The position numbers and the translations under genes were made by a program. Below, one piece after another: positions 48,942-56,659 of a stretch of DNA of 56,659 nt. Location of the stretch: assembly GCA_902785355.1 (NCBI GenBank), contig CACZYF010000014.1, forward strand, positions 1-56,659, written 5' to 3'. Under the pieces are notes generated by a model. That model worked only from the letters and a program-made list of their open reading frames with translations. It did not search any database and was not told the origin of the DNA. Each line of letters begins with the position of its first letter. The first letter of the stretch is position 1. This DNA comes from an uncultured Ruminococcus sp. Lineage in GTDB: Bacteria > Bacillota > Clostridia > Oscillospirales > Acutalibacteraceae.

Positions 48942-49986
48942 TATTTTAGAGAGAATGAAGAGAAAATACCGGGAACTCAGCGGGATCATTCCCGAGAATG
49001 AGTCGGATATCATGCTGCGTCTGAGAGTTCTCGCAGGCGAGCTGTATGAACAGGCTGTATATGCTGATTTCATTCGAAGGCAATCCTTTGTCGAGACAGC
49101 TCAGGGTACATATCTCGATGGTCATGCCGCTGTGCGCGGAATCAGACGTAAAAACGGAACCAAGGCGGTCGGAGAAGTAGTGTTCTCCGCCGCCGAGCCG
49201 GAGCATGATGTGATTACCGTGCCGAGGGGGACTGTCGTATGTACGTCGGAAGACGGTCATCGTTTCGTGACAGACGACGTGACCTATATCCAGAGCGCCG
49301 GCAGTACCGCGGCGGTCACGGTGACGGCGGCAGAGATCGGCAGCGATTATAACGCGGCAATTGGTACCGTGGGTGTGATTGTTACGCCGGTCATGGGAGT
49401 CGGCAGCGTGACAAATGTGACTGCATTTTACGGCGGAAGCGATAATGAAAGTGACGACGAACTCAGAGAGCGTATCATCAACAGTTATCGTGAAATCTCC
49501 AACGGAACGAACGCCGCTTATTATCGTTCGATCGCGATGGCTACGGACGGCGTATATTCAGCAGCGGTTGTCGGCGGTTCAAGAGGCGCAGGTACGGTAG
49601 ACGTTTATGTCTGCGGTCAGGGGACGCCCTTGGACGAAAATACGCTGACACTTTTACAGGAGAAGTACAATGAAGCGCGTGAGTTAAACGTTGATGTGCA
49701 GGTGAAGAGTCCCACGGCGGTGAATGTGAATCTGTATATTGCTCTGAAAGCGGAATCGGGATACAATTCGACCGCGCTTGCAAACACTGTTAAGGAGAGA
49801 GTCAGCGAATATATCACGTCGCTCGGTATCGGTCAGGATGTTCTGTTGAGTAACATCGGAGATATCGTTCATCATACAGAGGGTGTTATCGACTATAAGT
49901 TTCAGGAATCCTACGGAGGTAATCGTGAGATCGACGACAGCCAGTATCCTGTTCCGGGCAGTATTTTGACAGGGAGCTTATCATGA
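48925..49986 (+). CDS. Baseplate J protein, probable CTG start
   Basis: The protein has about 353 residues and carries the baseplate J fold (GSRGAGTVDVYVCGQGTPL, SDDELRERIINSYR). Homologues usually begin with a stretch like Y-x-D-I-L-E-R-M-K. Here that stretch (LESYNDILERMKRKY) lies upstream of the first ATG (48955). Its first codon is CTG 48925, nine bases after a perfect GGAGGTG. No ribosome site precedes the ATG. So a CTG start is likely, giving ten more residues. Confidence 0.85.
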   Translation: MESYNDILERMKRKYRELSGIIPENESDIMLRLRVLAGELYEQAVYADFIRRQSFVETAQGTYLDGHAAVRGIRRKNGTKAVGEVVFSAAEPEHDVITVPRGTVVCTSEDGHRFVTDDVTYIQSAGSTAAVTVTAAEIGSDYNAAIGTVGVIVTPVMGVGSVTNVTAFYGGSDNESDDELRERIINSYREISNGTNAAYYRSIAMATDGVYSAAVVGGSRGAGTVDVYVCGQGTPLDENTLTLLQEKYNEARELNVDVQVKSPTAVNVNLYIALKAESGYNSTALANTVKERVSEYITSLGIGQDVLLSNIGDIVHHTEGVIDYKFQESYGGNREIDDSQYPVPGSILTGSLS

Positions 49987-50549
49987 TCTATGAGAGAATG
50001 AAAGAGCGCACCGGCACCGCGGGAATCTACTCCGACGACGCAGAGCGCCTGAGTGTCGAAATAAGGGTTTATGCCGAGGAGCTCGAGCGATCGCGCGAAA
50101 TACTAGACAGACTGCTGCGTGAGCGGTTTGTCACGACAGCGCAGGATGAAGGCCTCGGAGCATATGAACGGTTATTCGACGCAGTGACAGAGGGCAAGAC
50201 AGTCGAACAGCGGCGCGAGAGTCTTTTGCTGCGTATGTCGCTGCGTGAAGATGACTTTACGCCTGCCGGAATACGCAGAGCACTTGACAGTCTCGGCGTC
50301 AGCTATGACCTGAACGAATATCCCGCACAGCGCAGGGTGAATATTACCGTGACATCCGATCATACGCTTAAGGAACAGGCGTTTATTCGCAGTCAGGTCA
50401 GCGGAATGGTCCCGGCTCATCTTATCTGTCAATTATCCTTTAATACGTTGACCTGGCAGGAGCTGGACAATATGAACCGTACCTTCAGCTCCATTGACAG
50501 TGAGGATCTGACTTGGGATCAGATAGACAACCGACAAAACGAATCATAA
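49983..50549 (+). CDS. DUF2313/YmfQ-like tail protein
   Basis: The 188-residue protein follows baseplate J with an ATGA overlap, as XkdU-type proteins do. Helical N-terminal half, EERFVTTAQDEGLGAYERLF-like segment, then a beta part. It is expected to link the baseplate to fibre proteins. Confidence 0.75.
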   Translation: MIYERMKERTGTAGIYSDDAERLSVEIRVYAEELERSREILDRLLRERFVTTAQDEGLGAYERLFDAVTEGKTVEQRRESLLLRMSLREDDFTPAGIRRALDSLGVSYDLNEYPAQRRVNITVTSDHTLKEQAFIRSQVSGMVPAHLICQLSFNTLTWQELDNMNRTFSSIDSEDLTWDQIDNRQNES

Positions 50550-50558
50550 GGAGGTAAA

Positions 50559-51020
50559 ATGGCTTCAAGTAATTATACGACAAATCTAAGTTTGTGTGCA
50601 TGGACGGAGAATGATCGACCTAAGCGTGCGGACTTTGTTTCGGACAATGCGATCATCGACGCACAGCTGGGCGGTCATCTCGCAAACGCGGGTATCCATA
50701 TGACAGCGGATGAAAAGCAGAAGCTAGCCGCTCCGTTCGTCCTAAAGACCTATTCGGGTTCGGGTGAGAGCAGCCGTACCATCATACTGGATTTTGCGCC
50801 GAAGCTCGTCATTATCTATAAGCGCAATACCCCGCCTGTAATGGTTGAAAACGGCGTTACGGTTGTTAACTGCGGCTGTTCCGGTTACGGCGCAAGTGGT
50901 ACGGGCGGCGTCAGCATCAGCGGCAGTAACGTGACAGTATCTGAAACGGCGGCTGCCTCCGGCTCCCGAATCAGCCTGAATTCAAGCGGAAGTCAGTACA
51001 CCGTGATCGCTTTCCGATAA
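50559..51020 (+). CDS. Short tail-fibre-like protein
   Basis: The 153-residue protein has an N-terminal segment (NLSLCAWTENDRPKRADF) typical of phage tail-end proteins and a Gly/Ser-rich C-terminal beta domain (GYGASGTGGVSISGSNVTV). AAGGAGG precedes the start. It is much shorter than common fibres and is the last gene of the cluster; no chaperone, holin or lysin follows. Confidence 0.65.
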   Translation: MASSNYTTNLSLCAWTENDRPKRADFVSDNAIIDAQLGGHLANAGIHMTADEKQKLAAPFVLKTYSGSGESSRTIILDFAPKLVIIYKRNTPPVMVENGVTVVNCGCSGYGASGTGGVSISGSNVTVSETAAASGSRISLNSSGSQYTVIAFR

Positions 51021-51035
51021 TCGGCAAGGCACGAT

Positions 51036-51072
51036 CAAAAAAAGAACCTCCCGAGCAATATCGGGAGGTTCT
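51036..51072 (-). terminator. Terminator at the end of the phage cluster
   Basis: AGAACCTCCCGA and TCGGGAGGTTCT form a perfect 12-bp stem. TTTTTTT follows on the minus strand, so it mainly ends the gene at 51085, but the stem may also act on the phage transcript. Confidence 0.85.
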
Positions 51073-51084
51073 GACGTTATGGGG

Positions 51085-51879
51085 TTATTTTGCGTGTCTT
51101 GCTCTGCGGGGAACATATACCTCATCCGTGTCTGCTTTAGCGGATGCTTTACGCGGACAATAGGTCGCCTCGTCGGCAAAGCGAGAGGTACGGGGCGCCT
51201 CGTAGGAGGACTCCCGATACTCGTACTGTTTGTCAGCCTTACGCTGAACAGCAGTTGCAATGATGAAGTAGAGGATACCCAGTACAGAGAGACCGATCAA
51301 TGCGTAGCCGACATAGATCAGCCAATCATAATGATGCGCATTTTTGTTGGTATCATTTTTGATGGAGGAGAAGTCTGCTACACCTGTGGTTGTCGTAGTC
51401 TTTTTCTCATCCAGAGTGATCTCGGTCCACTTGTTAGGAGCGGCTTCCTTATCGCTTATTCCTGTTGAGTCATAGAGCTTTGTCTTGGAGGTGACGGAGC
51501 CGGCCGCCTCATCGCTTGCGGAAGGACGATTGACGTTAGCGTCATCGCCGAAGCTGTAGACGAGCGGATCGTCGGTGTTACGATAGTAATCATCGGTCGA
51601 GGTGTAACCGCCTGTATTGCCGCTGTCACCGTCAACGCCGGTACTCGTTCCGGAGCCGTCGTCAGGAGTGTAAGGACCGGGATCGGGCTCGATATAGGGA
51701 TCCGGTTCAACAACAGGGTCGGGGGTAACAGGGTCGGGGGTAACAGGCTCGGGAGTAACGGGTTCGGGAGTAACGGGTTCGACTGCGGGCGGATCATCCG
51801 CAAAGGCTACCAGCGTGGAACCTGCGATAATAAACAGCGCGGCAATCACAAGGGATAAGTATTTCAGTGACTTTTTCAT
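51085..51879 (-). CDS. Exported membrane protein with Pro-rich repeats
   Basis: The 264-residue protein has a signal peptide (about 1-27, ending AFA), a tandem PVTPEPVTPDP-type repeat (about 32-60), a Gly/Ser/Asp-rich spacer, a membrane helix (about 188-212) and a basic cytosolic tail. The repeat could span the cell wall. There is no LPXTG motif. The function is unknown. Confidence 0.75.
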   Translation of the reverse strand: MKKSLKYLSLVIAALFIIAGSTLVAFADDPPAVEPVTPEPVTPEPVTPDPVTPDPVVEPDPYIEPDPGPYTPDDGSGTSTGVDGDSGNTGGYTSTDDYYRNTDDPLVYSFGDDANVNRPSASDEAAGSVTSKTKLYDSTGISDKEAAPNKWTEITLDEKKTTTTTGVADFSSIKNDTNKNAHHYDWLIYVGYALIGLSVLGILYFIIATAVQRKADKQYEYRESSYEAPRTSRFADEATYCPRKASAKADTDEVYVPRRARHAK

Positions 51880-51921
51880 TCAATCAACTCCGTTCGGATT
51901 AATCGTTAATCAGCGGAAATA

Positions 51922-53109
51922 TTATTTAGTCGCTTCAAACATCGAGGGCTTGTAGTTCTTGCATGCGGAGGAGAGGGCAATACCCGCATCCTTTGCATAC
52001 TTCTTCATAAGCTCGTCGAACTCATCGGACTTCATCTTTTCAAGTACCGTGTCGCGGTTGCTCTCGGCAGTGGTGTCCGGTGCCGCCTCGTCACCGGTAG
52101 CCTCAGCCTTCGGCTCTTCGGTCTTAGTGTAGGCGTCGACTTGCTTTTCGATGGGCTCTCTGTAGATCAGATAGATTTGCTTTGAATCAGCGTCATCTCC
52201 GACGGTGATGGTCATTGCCTGACCGTCCTTCATTTCCTTGATAGTCTTCATGACCTCGTCAGTAGCACTGTCGTCGAGAACGGCAACATTCTCGGTATGA
52301 GGATCTTCGGTGACGTTGTAAGCTTCCATATACTGCTTGAGAACATCGTCAAAGCTGCCGCCGCCGGAGAGAGTAGAGGCGTAGCCTTCAAAATCCTTCT
52401 GGTACTTTGCGATTTCTTCATCGGACAGGGGAGTATCAACTGTCTGAGCGGTATCGCTGCCTTCCTCGGCTCCGTCGGTTGCGGTTGTTGAGGTGTAAAG
52501 GTTAGCGGAGAAGTACTTGTAGGAGGTATAGTTCTCGGTGAAATACTTCGCGAGCTCCTCGTCGCTTACCGGAGTGGGGCCTTCAGCGCTGTACTGCTTA
52601 TGGAACGCAGCATCGCGCATGGTAGAAGCGTTGCTCAGAGCGATCAAAGATTCCATACCGATACCGTACTGCTCGTACTGCTCGCCGTAGCCCTGATCCC
52701 AGAAACTCTTGATCTGCTCTTTGGTGTCGGCAACGGCCGCCTCGTCAAGCGTACAACCGAGCTCTTTAGCTTTGTTCATACCGGCGATCGCATCGATCGT
52801 CAAATCTTCTGCTTTCTTAATGATCCAATCCTCCGCTACGGCAGTCTCGCCGTCGTCATCGGTGATCTCCATTTTCAGGAAAGACTTCTTTCCGTCGTAG
52901 GTGCCTTTCTCGGAATCGTACAGATCAGACTTCTGAGCAAATCCCTGAGCCTGGTTGTAAGCTTGCTGGAGATAAAGGATATATGTGCCGATGGGCAACT
53001 CGACGTCGTCTTTCTGGTAGGCGAACTGCTTAGACATGGAGCAGGATGCCGCGGTCAGCGCCATGACCAGCGCCAGAACCACACAGAGGATTTTCGCAAA
53101 ATTCTTCAT
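51922..53109 (-). CDS. SurA/PrsA-like lipoprotein without a clear isomerase core
   Basis: The 395-residue protein has a lipoprotein signal ending ALTAASC (Cys 23). The body is helical and charged, with the layout of SurA/PrsA N-terminal chaperone domains: an early helical part, and a later part with PVSDEELAKYFTENY, which usually precedes a parvulin domain. I cannot see the parvulin motifs themselves. It may act as an outer chaperone. Confidence 0.65.
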   Translation of the reverse strand: MKNFAKILCVVLALVMALTAASCSMSKQFAYQKDDVELPIGTYILYLQQAYNQAQGFAQKSDLYDSEKGTYDGKKSFLKMEITDDDGETAVAEDWIIKKAEDLTIDAIAGMNKAKELGCTLDEAAVADTKEQIKSFWDQGYGEQYEQYGIGMESLIALSNASTMRDAAFHKQYSAEGPTPVSDEELAKYFTENYTSYKYFSANLYTSTTATDGAEEGSDTAQTVDTPLSDEEIAKYQKDFEGYASTLSGGGSFDDVLKQYMEAYNVTEDPHTENVAVLDDSATDEVMKTIKEMKDGQAMTITVGDDADSKQIYLIYREPIEKQVDAYTKTEEPKAEATGDEAAPDTTAESNRDTVLEKMKSDEFDELMKKYAKDAGIALSSACKNYKPSMFEATK

Positions 53110-53395
53110 TTTAATTACCGTCCTTTGTTTATCTTCATGCGAAGCTGAATATAGTAAACTACCGCATGATAGTATGATTTAACTAATATAATATACATCA
53201 TTTTTTCTCCTTTGTCTATATTTCGAGCTAAAAAAAACGAATATTCACATTTTGTTATAAAATTAATTCCAAAGCAGAATTATGGTCGTATATAACACTG
53301 AATACTATATCTGTGTATTTATGGGGATTTTAGACAGGAATATTTATGTATGAAGTAAGGTCTTTTGCGAACACTAACGCAAAGGGGAGATTTAT
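53110..53395. other. Divergent intergenic region
   Basis: On the minus strand TAGACA and TATATT spaced by 17 bases (53190-53218) form a promoter for the lipoprotein gene. The rest is AT-rich, with a candidate forespore promoter near its right end. Confidence 0.5.
53348..53376 (+). promoter_or_regulatory. Candidate forespore promoter of spoVAD
   Basis: GTATG and AACACTA are spaced by 17 bases, a fair match to sigma-G promoters. The implied leader is short (about 13 nt), as for the spoVAC candidate. Confidence 0.3.
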
Positions 53396-54454
53396 ATGAT
53401 TAATCAAAACGGAGTCATTTTGTATGAACACCGGCCGCGTATCAGCGCCTTTGCTTCTGTTGTTGGGAAGAAGGAGGCGGAGGGGCCTCTGCGAGATGAT
53501 TTTGACAAGGCTGTTTATGACAGTTATTTCGGTCAGCAGTCATTCGAACAAGCCGAGACGGAGATGATGCGTACCGCTGTAGAGACGGCACTGGAAAAAG
53601 GCGGGTTGATGCATGAGGAGATCGACCTTGCTTTTTGCGGCGATCTGCTGAATCAGTGTGTCGCTTCAAGTTTTGCGATGAGCGGACTCGGGATTCCCTA
53701 TATCGGGATCTACGGCGCGTGTTCTACGATGGCGTTAGGCCTGATGCTTTCAGCTCTGGCGGTAGACAGCGGAGCTGCCGTACGCGCGGTCTGTGCCGCG
53801 TCATCCCATTACTGTACGGCAGAGCGGCAATATCGTATGCCGCTTGAATATGGTTCTCAACGTCCGCCGACGGCACAATGGACAGTGACAGGATCAGGTG
53901 CCTGTGTGATAGAAGCAGACAGCAAGCTTCGCAAGCATGAACGCTCTGATACAACTCATCGTCAAACAATTCTCCCGAACGCTCATATGCCGTATATTCA
54001 CGCCGCGTGTCCGGGCATTATCACTGATTACGCCGTCAGCGACCAGAATAATATGGGAGCCGCTATGGCACCTGCGGCTGCAGATACCATAGCGCGGTAT
54101 TTACGGGCGACAGGGACGGGTGTGGATGACTATGATGTTATTTTTACCGGAGATTTGGGACGTATCGGAAGCGGGCTTTTGTATGATCTGATGAAGGAAA
54201 AGGGTATCGATATCGAGTCGAAGCATCAGGACTGCGGTGTGATGATCTTCGATGAGGAGCAGGATGTACACGCCGGAGGCTCGGGATGCGGCTGCTGTGC
54301 GTCTGTTCTGTGCGGACATATTCTGAAAAAAATGTGCCTGCATCGGTATCATAATATCCTATTCATCGCGACCGGTGCTCTGCTCAGTCCGACAACGGTT
54401 CTTCAGAAGCAGACGATACCTTCGATCGCACATTTGGTGAATATTAAAATATGA
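53396..54454 (+). CDS. spoVAD: Stage V sporulation protein AD
   Basis: The 352-residue thiolase-fold protein binds dipicolinic acid and belongs to the SpoVA complex. Marks are RPRISAFASVVGKKEAEGPL, the thiolase-like GIYGACSTMALGLMLSAL, ASSHYCTAERQYRMPLEYG, FTGDLGRIGSGLLYDL and SGCGCCASVLCGHIL. An AAAGGGGAG site precedes the start. No spoVAC or spoVAE lies beside it. Confidence 0.95.
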   Translation: MINQNGVILYEHRPRISAFASVVGKKEAEGPLRDDFDKAVYDSYFGQQSFEQAETEMMRTAVETALEKGGLMHEEIDLAFCGDLLNQCVASSFAMSGLGIPYIGIYGACSTMALGLMLSALAVDSGAAVRAVCAASSHYCTAERQYRMPLEYGSQRPPTAQWTVTGSGACVIEADSKLRKHERSDTTHRQTILPNAHMPYIHAACPGIITDYAVSDQNNMGAAMAPAAADTIARYLRATGTGVDDYDVIFTGDLGRIGSGLLYDLMKEKGIDIESKHQDCGVMIFDEEQDVHAGGSGCGCCASVLCGHILKKMCLHRYHNILFIATGALLSPTTVLQKQTIPSIAHLVNIKI

Positions 54455-54754
54455 TCGGTTGCAGCTATAATTCTAAACTAGAATTATAATCGTTGTCCGT
54501 GGATTGCGTGATAATGGACTATATTTCCGAAACAGAATTAAAGCGCAAGGATTATGACAATAATCCTCTTCGTGCCTTGAGGCGATTACTTCGAGGTTAG
54601 GGGAGGGTTTTTGTTTTAGAAGTCTACGTTGTAATTGATGCTGTTACCGCTCCGGTGCTTTGAGCGGTGTTGGTTGATTCACAGCTAACGACTGAATGTG
54701 CGCCTTGTTAATCTTTTATCTACAGTGATGTCAATAACATTTGTTCATACGATA

Positions 54755-54925
54755 ATACTAATCCTTAATAAAAAGATTTAATCAGATATTAGTGATATAT
54801 TTCGGATAGCGCGACGGGAGACGCAGACAGGCTGGCGCCTGTCAAGGAGCCCTGTCAAGGAGCCCAACAAAGCTATACGAAATATAGCGCAATAGATGAT
54901 AAAGGTTTTTATTAAGGATTAGTAT
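54755..54925. mobile_element. Complete MITE-like element, copy D
   Basis: The 171-bp element is bounded by a perfect 20-bp terminal inverted repeat: ATACTAATCCTTAATAAAAA at the left (54755-54774) and its complement at the right (54906-54925). The centre has the hairpin ACAGGC/GCCTGT and a tandem CTGTCAAGGAGCC. It has no coding capacity. Other copies lie at 1-96, 12672-12835 and 38251-38348. I see no clear target-site duplication. Confidence 0.85.
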
Positions 54926-55171
54926 AAGTAGGAGCGCGGAAAGAGAGGAACAATCCGAAGGTGATTCCGGAGTCGTGATTTATACTGTTTTTTCGAATAA
55001 AACGGAATCAGACACAACAGTTGTTAAGTCGTTCCATTAGAAAATAGTATTACGCTTTTGATTATAGTTTTCTTAGAAGATTGAGAATGAAACAGAAGAA
55101 GAACAGAGTATAATTATTATTTGTGATAATAACCAGTATTTCAAAAAAATATAGTCATATTTTGAAAAAGG

Positions 55172-55201
55172 TTGACATAAATCGACTGATTGTTGTATAC
55201 T
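55172..55201 (+). promoter_or_regulatory. Promoter of the clostripain-family gene
   Basis: TTGACA and TATACT are spaced by 18 bases, 34 bases before the start. Confidence 0.7.
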
Positions 55202-55235
55202 TAATAGCAGATTTTGGTGAATATGGGGATATAAT

Positions 55236-56573
55236 ATGAAAAAAGCGCTTGCGTTACTACTGGTTGCGGCTATTCTCGCTTCTTTGGCAGCCTGCGGTGG
55301 AGGGAGAGCGGTCGGCGACTCTGCTGCCGCAAACGGAAAAACCACACTGATGATCTATATGATCGGTTCCGATTTGGAGTCAAAAAGCGGCGCTGCGACG
55401 GACGATCTGATCGAGATTCAAGACAGCGGGATCGACATCGAAAATAACGAAGTGGTTCTTTGTACCGGAGGAAGCCCCGAGTGGCAGAACGATACCATCG
55501 GTAATGATAATAATACGATCCTGACACTCAGCGGTGAAGGCTATGATGTTGAGGAGAAGATGTCTCAGGCTTCGATGGGCGAAGCGAAAACGTTGACCGG
55601 TTTTTTGGATTATTGCGTTCAGAAGCATCCGGCTGAGCATTATGCGCTTATTCTCTGGAACCACGGCAACGGTCCCCTGATCGGTTACGGTAAGGATATG
55701 TTGTTTGATAACGATTCGTTGACGCTGAGTGAAATGAGTGACGCGCTGGAAAAGTCATCGTTCTCGAAAGACAATCGGCTCGACTGGGTAGGGTTCGACG
55801 CTTGTCTGATGGCGTCTGCGGAGCTTTGCTGTGTATGGGCGCCGTACGCGCAATATCTGGTTGCTTCTCAGGAGGTCGAGCCTTCCTTTGGCTGGCAATA
55901 CAGCTTTTTGAAGGAGCTTGGCAAGCGGGAGCCGGTAAGTCTGATCGGAGATATAACCCAGAATTATCTGAGTACCTGTTTGGATTACTTTAAAGAGAAG
56001 AATTATGATGATCGTGATACGACGCTTGCGTGCGTGGATCTCTCTCGTGCGGAAGAGTTGAGCGATGCGGTGAACGACCTTTTTGCGGAAGCTTCAAAGA
56101 ACGTAGAAAAAAGGTATGATGCGCTTGCAGCGCACAGAGTTGACGCACGCGCACTGGGCAGAGCCAGTACAGGCTCCGAATACGATTTGGTTGATCTATG
56201 CGACTTGGCAAAGCAGCTTGAACAGGAATATCCTGATCAATCCAAAAAATTGTCCGGCTTGATCGAAGAGATGGTCATCTCTAATGCTACCAATGCTGAG
56301 GGGCTCTCCGGTATGTCCCTTTACTATCCGTTCTATAATAAGAATTACTATGAGAACGAATGGAGTAAGATCTATAGGGATCTGAATGTGTTTCCGGAAT
56401 ATACCGATTATCTTTCGAAGTATGAGAAGATCTGGCTGGGCGAGGATATGCATGAGGATTACGCAAACAGCGAAATACCCGAGTCGGAGTCCGAGAGCAA
56501 ATATACGCTGCAGCTGACGGACGATCAGGCAAAGCATTTTGCATCTGCTAAATACTATATTTGCGCATTGTAA
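55236..56573 (+). CDS. Clostripain-family (C11) lipoprotein peptidase
   Basis: The 445-residue protein has a lipoprotein signal ending LAAC (Cys 20) and a C11 peptidase domain with catalytic His 143 (LWNHGNG) and Cys 190 (GFDACLMAS). It should act outside the membrane, cleaving after Arg or similar residues. After the peptidase domain the protein ends abruptly at residue 445 in YYICAL. Related proteins, as I recall, often carry a further C-terminal domain after a similar TDDQ stretch, so it may be shortened. A single gene with its own promoter. Confidence 0.88.
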   Translation: MKKALALLLVAAILASLAACGGGRAVGDSAAANGKTTLMIYMIGSDLESKSGAATDDLIEIQDSGIDIENNEVVLCTGGSPEWQNDTIGNDNNTILTLSGEGYDVEEKMSQASMGEAKTLTGFLDYCVQKHPAEHYALILWNHGNGPLIGYGKDMLFDNDSLTLSEMSDALEKSSFSKDNRLDWVGFDACLMASAELCCVWAPYAQYLVASQEVEPSFGWQYSFLKELGKREPVSLIGDITQNYLSTCLDYFKEKNYDDRDTTLACVDLSRAEELSDAVNDLFAEASKNVEKRYDALAAHRVDARALGRASTGSEYDLVDLCDLAKQLEQEYPDQSKKLSGLIEEMVISNATNAEGLSGMSLYYPFYNKNYYENEWSKIYRDLNVFPEYTDYLSKYEKIWLGEDMHEDYANSEIPESESESKYTLQLTDDQAKHFASAKYYICAL

Positions 56574-56659
56574 AATGAAGTTGCAACAATAAAAGAGTCC
56601 ACAGTGACGATTCTGTAGTAGAATTGAGTTTGCGGAACCAATTCGAAAGGATCATCACT
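56574..56659. other. Non-coding tail of the window
   Basis: No gene is seen. The last bases end with GAAAGGATCATC, which could be the ribosome site of a gene starting beyond the window. Confidence 0.3.

Larger units (their letters stand above)
54455..55235. other. Gene-poor region
   Basis: No convincing gene is present in about 780 bases. TATAATTCTA-AAC-TAGAATTATA (54466-54488) is a perfect 10-bp palindrome right after spoVAD. GGATTAT-GACA-ATAATCC (about 54549-54566) is a second hairpin. The complete MITE-like element lies at 54755-54925. A promoter for the next gene is at 55172-55201. Confidence 0.6.

Noticed and set aside
39760-51085. Attachment sites flanking the phage-derived cluster
   Set aside because: No convincing direct repeat was found at the two edges, and no tRNA gene or integrase is present.
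54514-54600. 28-residue frame (MDYISETELKRKDY...) in the gene-poor region
   Set aside because: No ribosome site, and it overlaps a hairpin; too short to support without conservation data.
1-56659. tRNA, rRNA and CRISPR arrays
   Set aside because: No cloverleaf with a T-loop consensus, no rRNA-like conserved stretch and no regularly spaced direct repeats were seen.

Overview
The window looks like a chromosomal segment of a spore-forming member of the Clostridia, most likely the Oscillospiraceae/Ruminococcaceae. The basis is a forespore sigma factor (sigG), scattered spoVA genes (spoVAC, spoVAF-like, spoVAD), spmA/spmB, a Phe T-box leader in front of pheST, ireB, a class B sortase, and Gram-positive style ribosome-binding sites and terminators. 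The genus is inferred from gene style only. I found no rRNA, tRNA or CRISPR array.

Layout. 0-7 kb: a small lipoprotein, a two-helix membrane protein overlapping nnrD, the T-box and pheS-pheT, then ireB with a small conserved protein. 7-23 kb: a string of mostly single genes: degV, a GH31 glucosidase, a pduL-type acyltransferase, a family 4 uracil-DNA glycosylase, a DUF2974 hydrolase, a HAD phosphatase, a lipoprotein cyclophilin, an S1-domain protein, a divergent guaA, rmuC, sigG, rnhA, a His-rich CobW GTPase, a membrane protein and spoVAC. 23-29 kb: a cysteine desulfurase-thiI pair, an unusual multi-domain sortase with a companion protein, and a Cof-type HAD hydrolase. 29-35 kb: a five-gene operon that resembles dlt (ligase, carrier protein, MBOAT, SGNH protein) but carries a PLP-dependent decarboxylase. 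35-40 kb: dCMP deaminase with an AbrB-type regulator, spmAB, a zinc-ribbon membrane protein and the spoVAF-like gene. 40-51 kb: a tightly packed, one-strand phage-derived cluster (terminase, portal, protease, capsid, connectors, a possible tube protein, LysM, hub, spike, wedge, baseplate J, tail-end proteins). It has no sheath, tape measure, lysis, integrase, repressor or replication gene. 51-57 kb: two secreted or membrane proteins, spoVAD, a gene-poor stretch with a complete MITE-like element, and a clostripain-family lipoprotein protease.

The two systems most worth a second look are the dlt-like operon and the compact phage-derived particle cluster. In the first, the gene set suggests that an amino acid is activated, loaded on a carrier protein, decarboxylated there and exported onto a surface polymer as an amine-bearing acyl group. 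Other notable points are a family of MITE-like repeats with 20-bp terminal inverted repeats whose ends sit at gene stops, a hairpin that covers the sigG ribosome-binding site and contains a candidate sigG promoter, and a GuaA whose catalytic Cys position is Gly.
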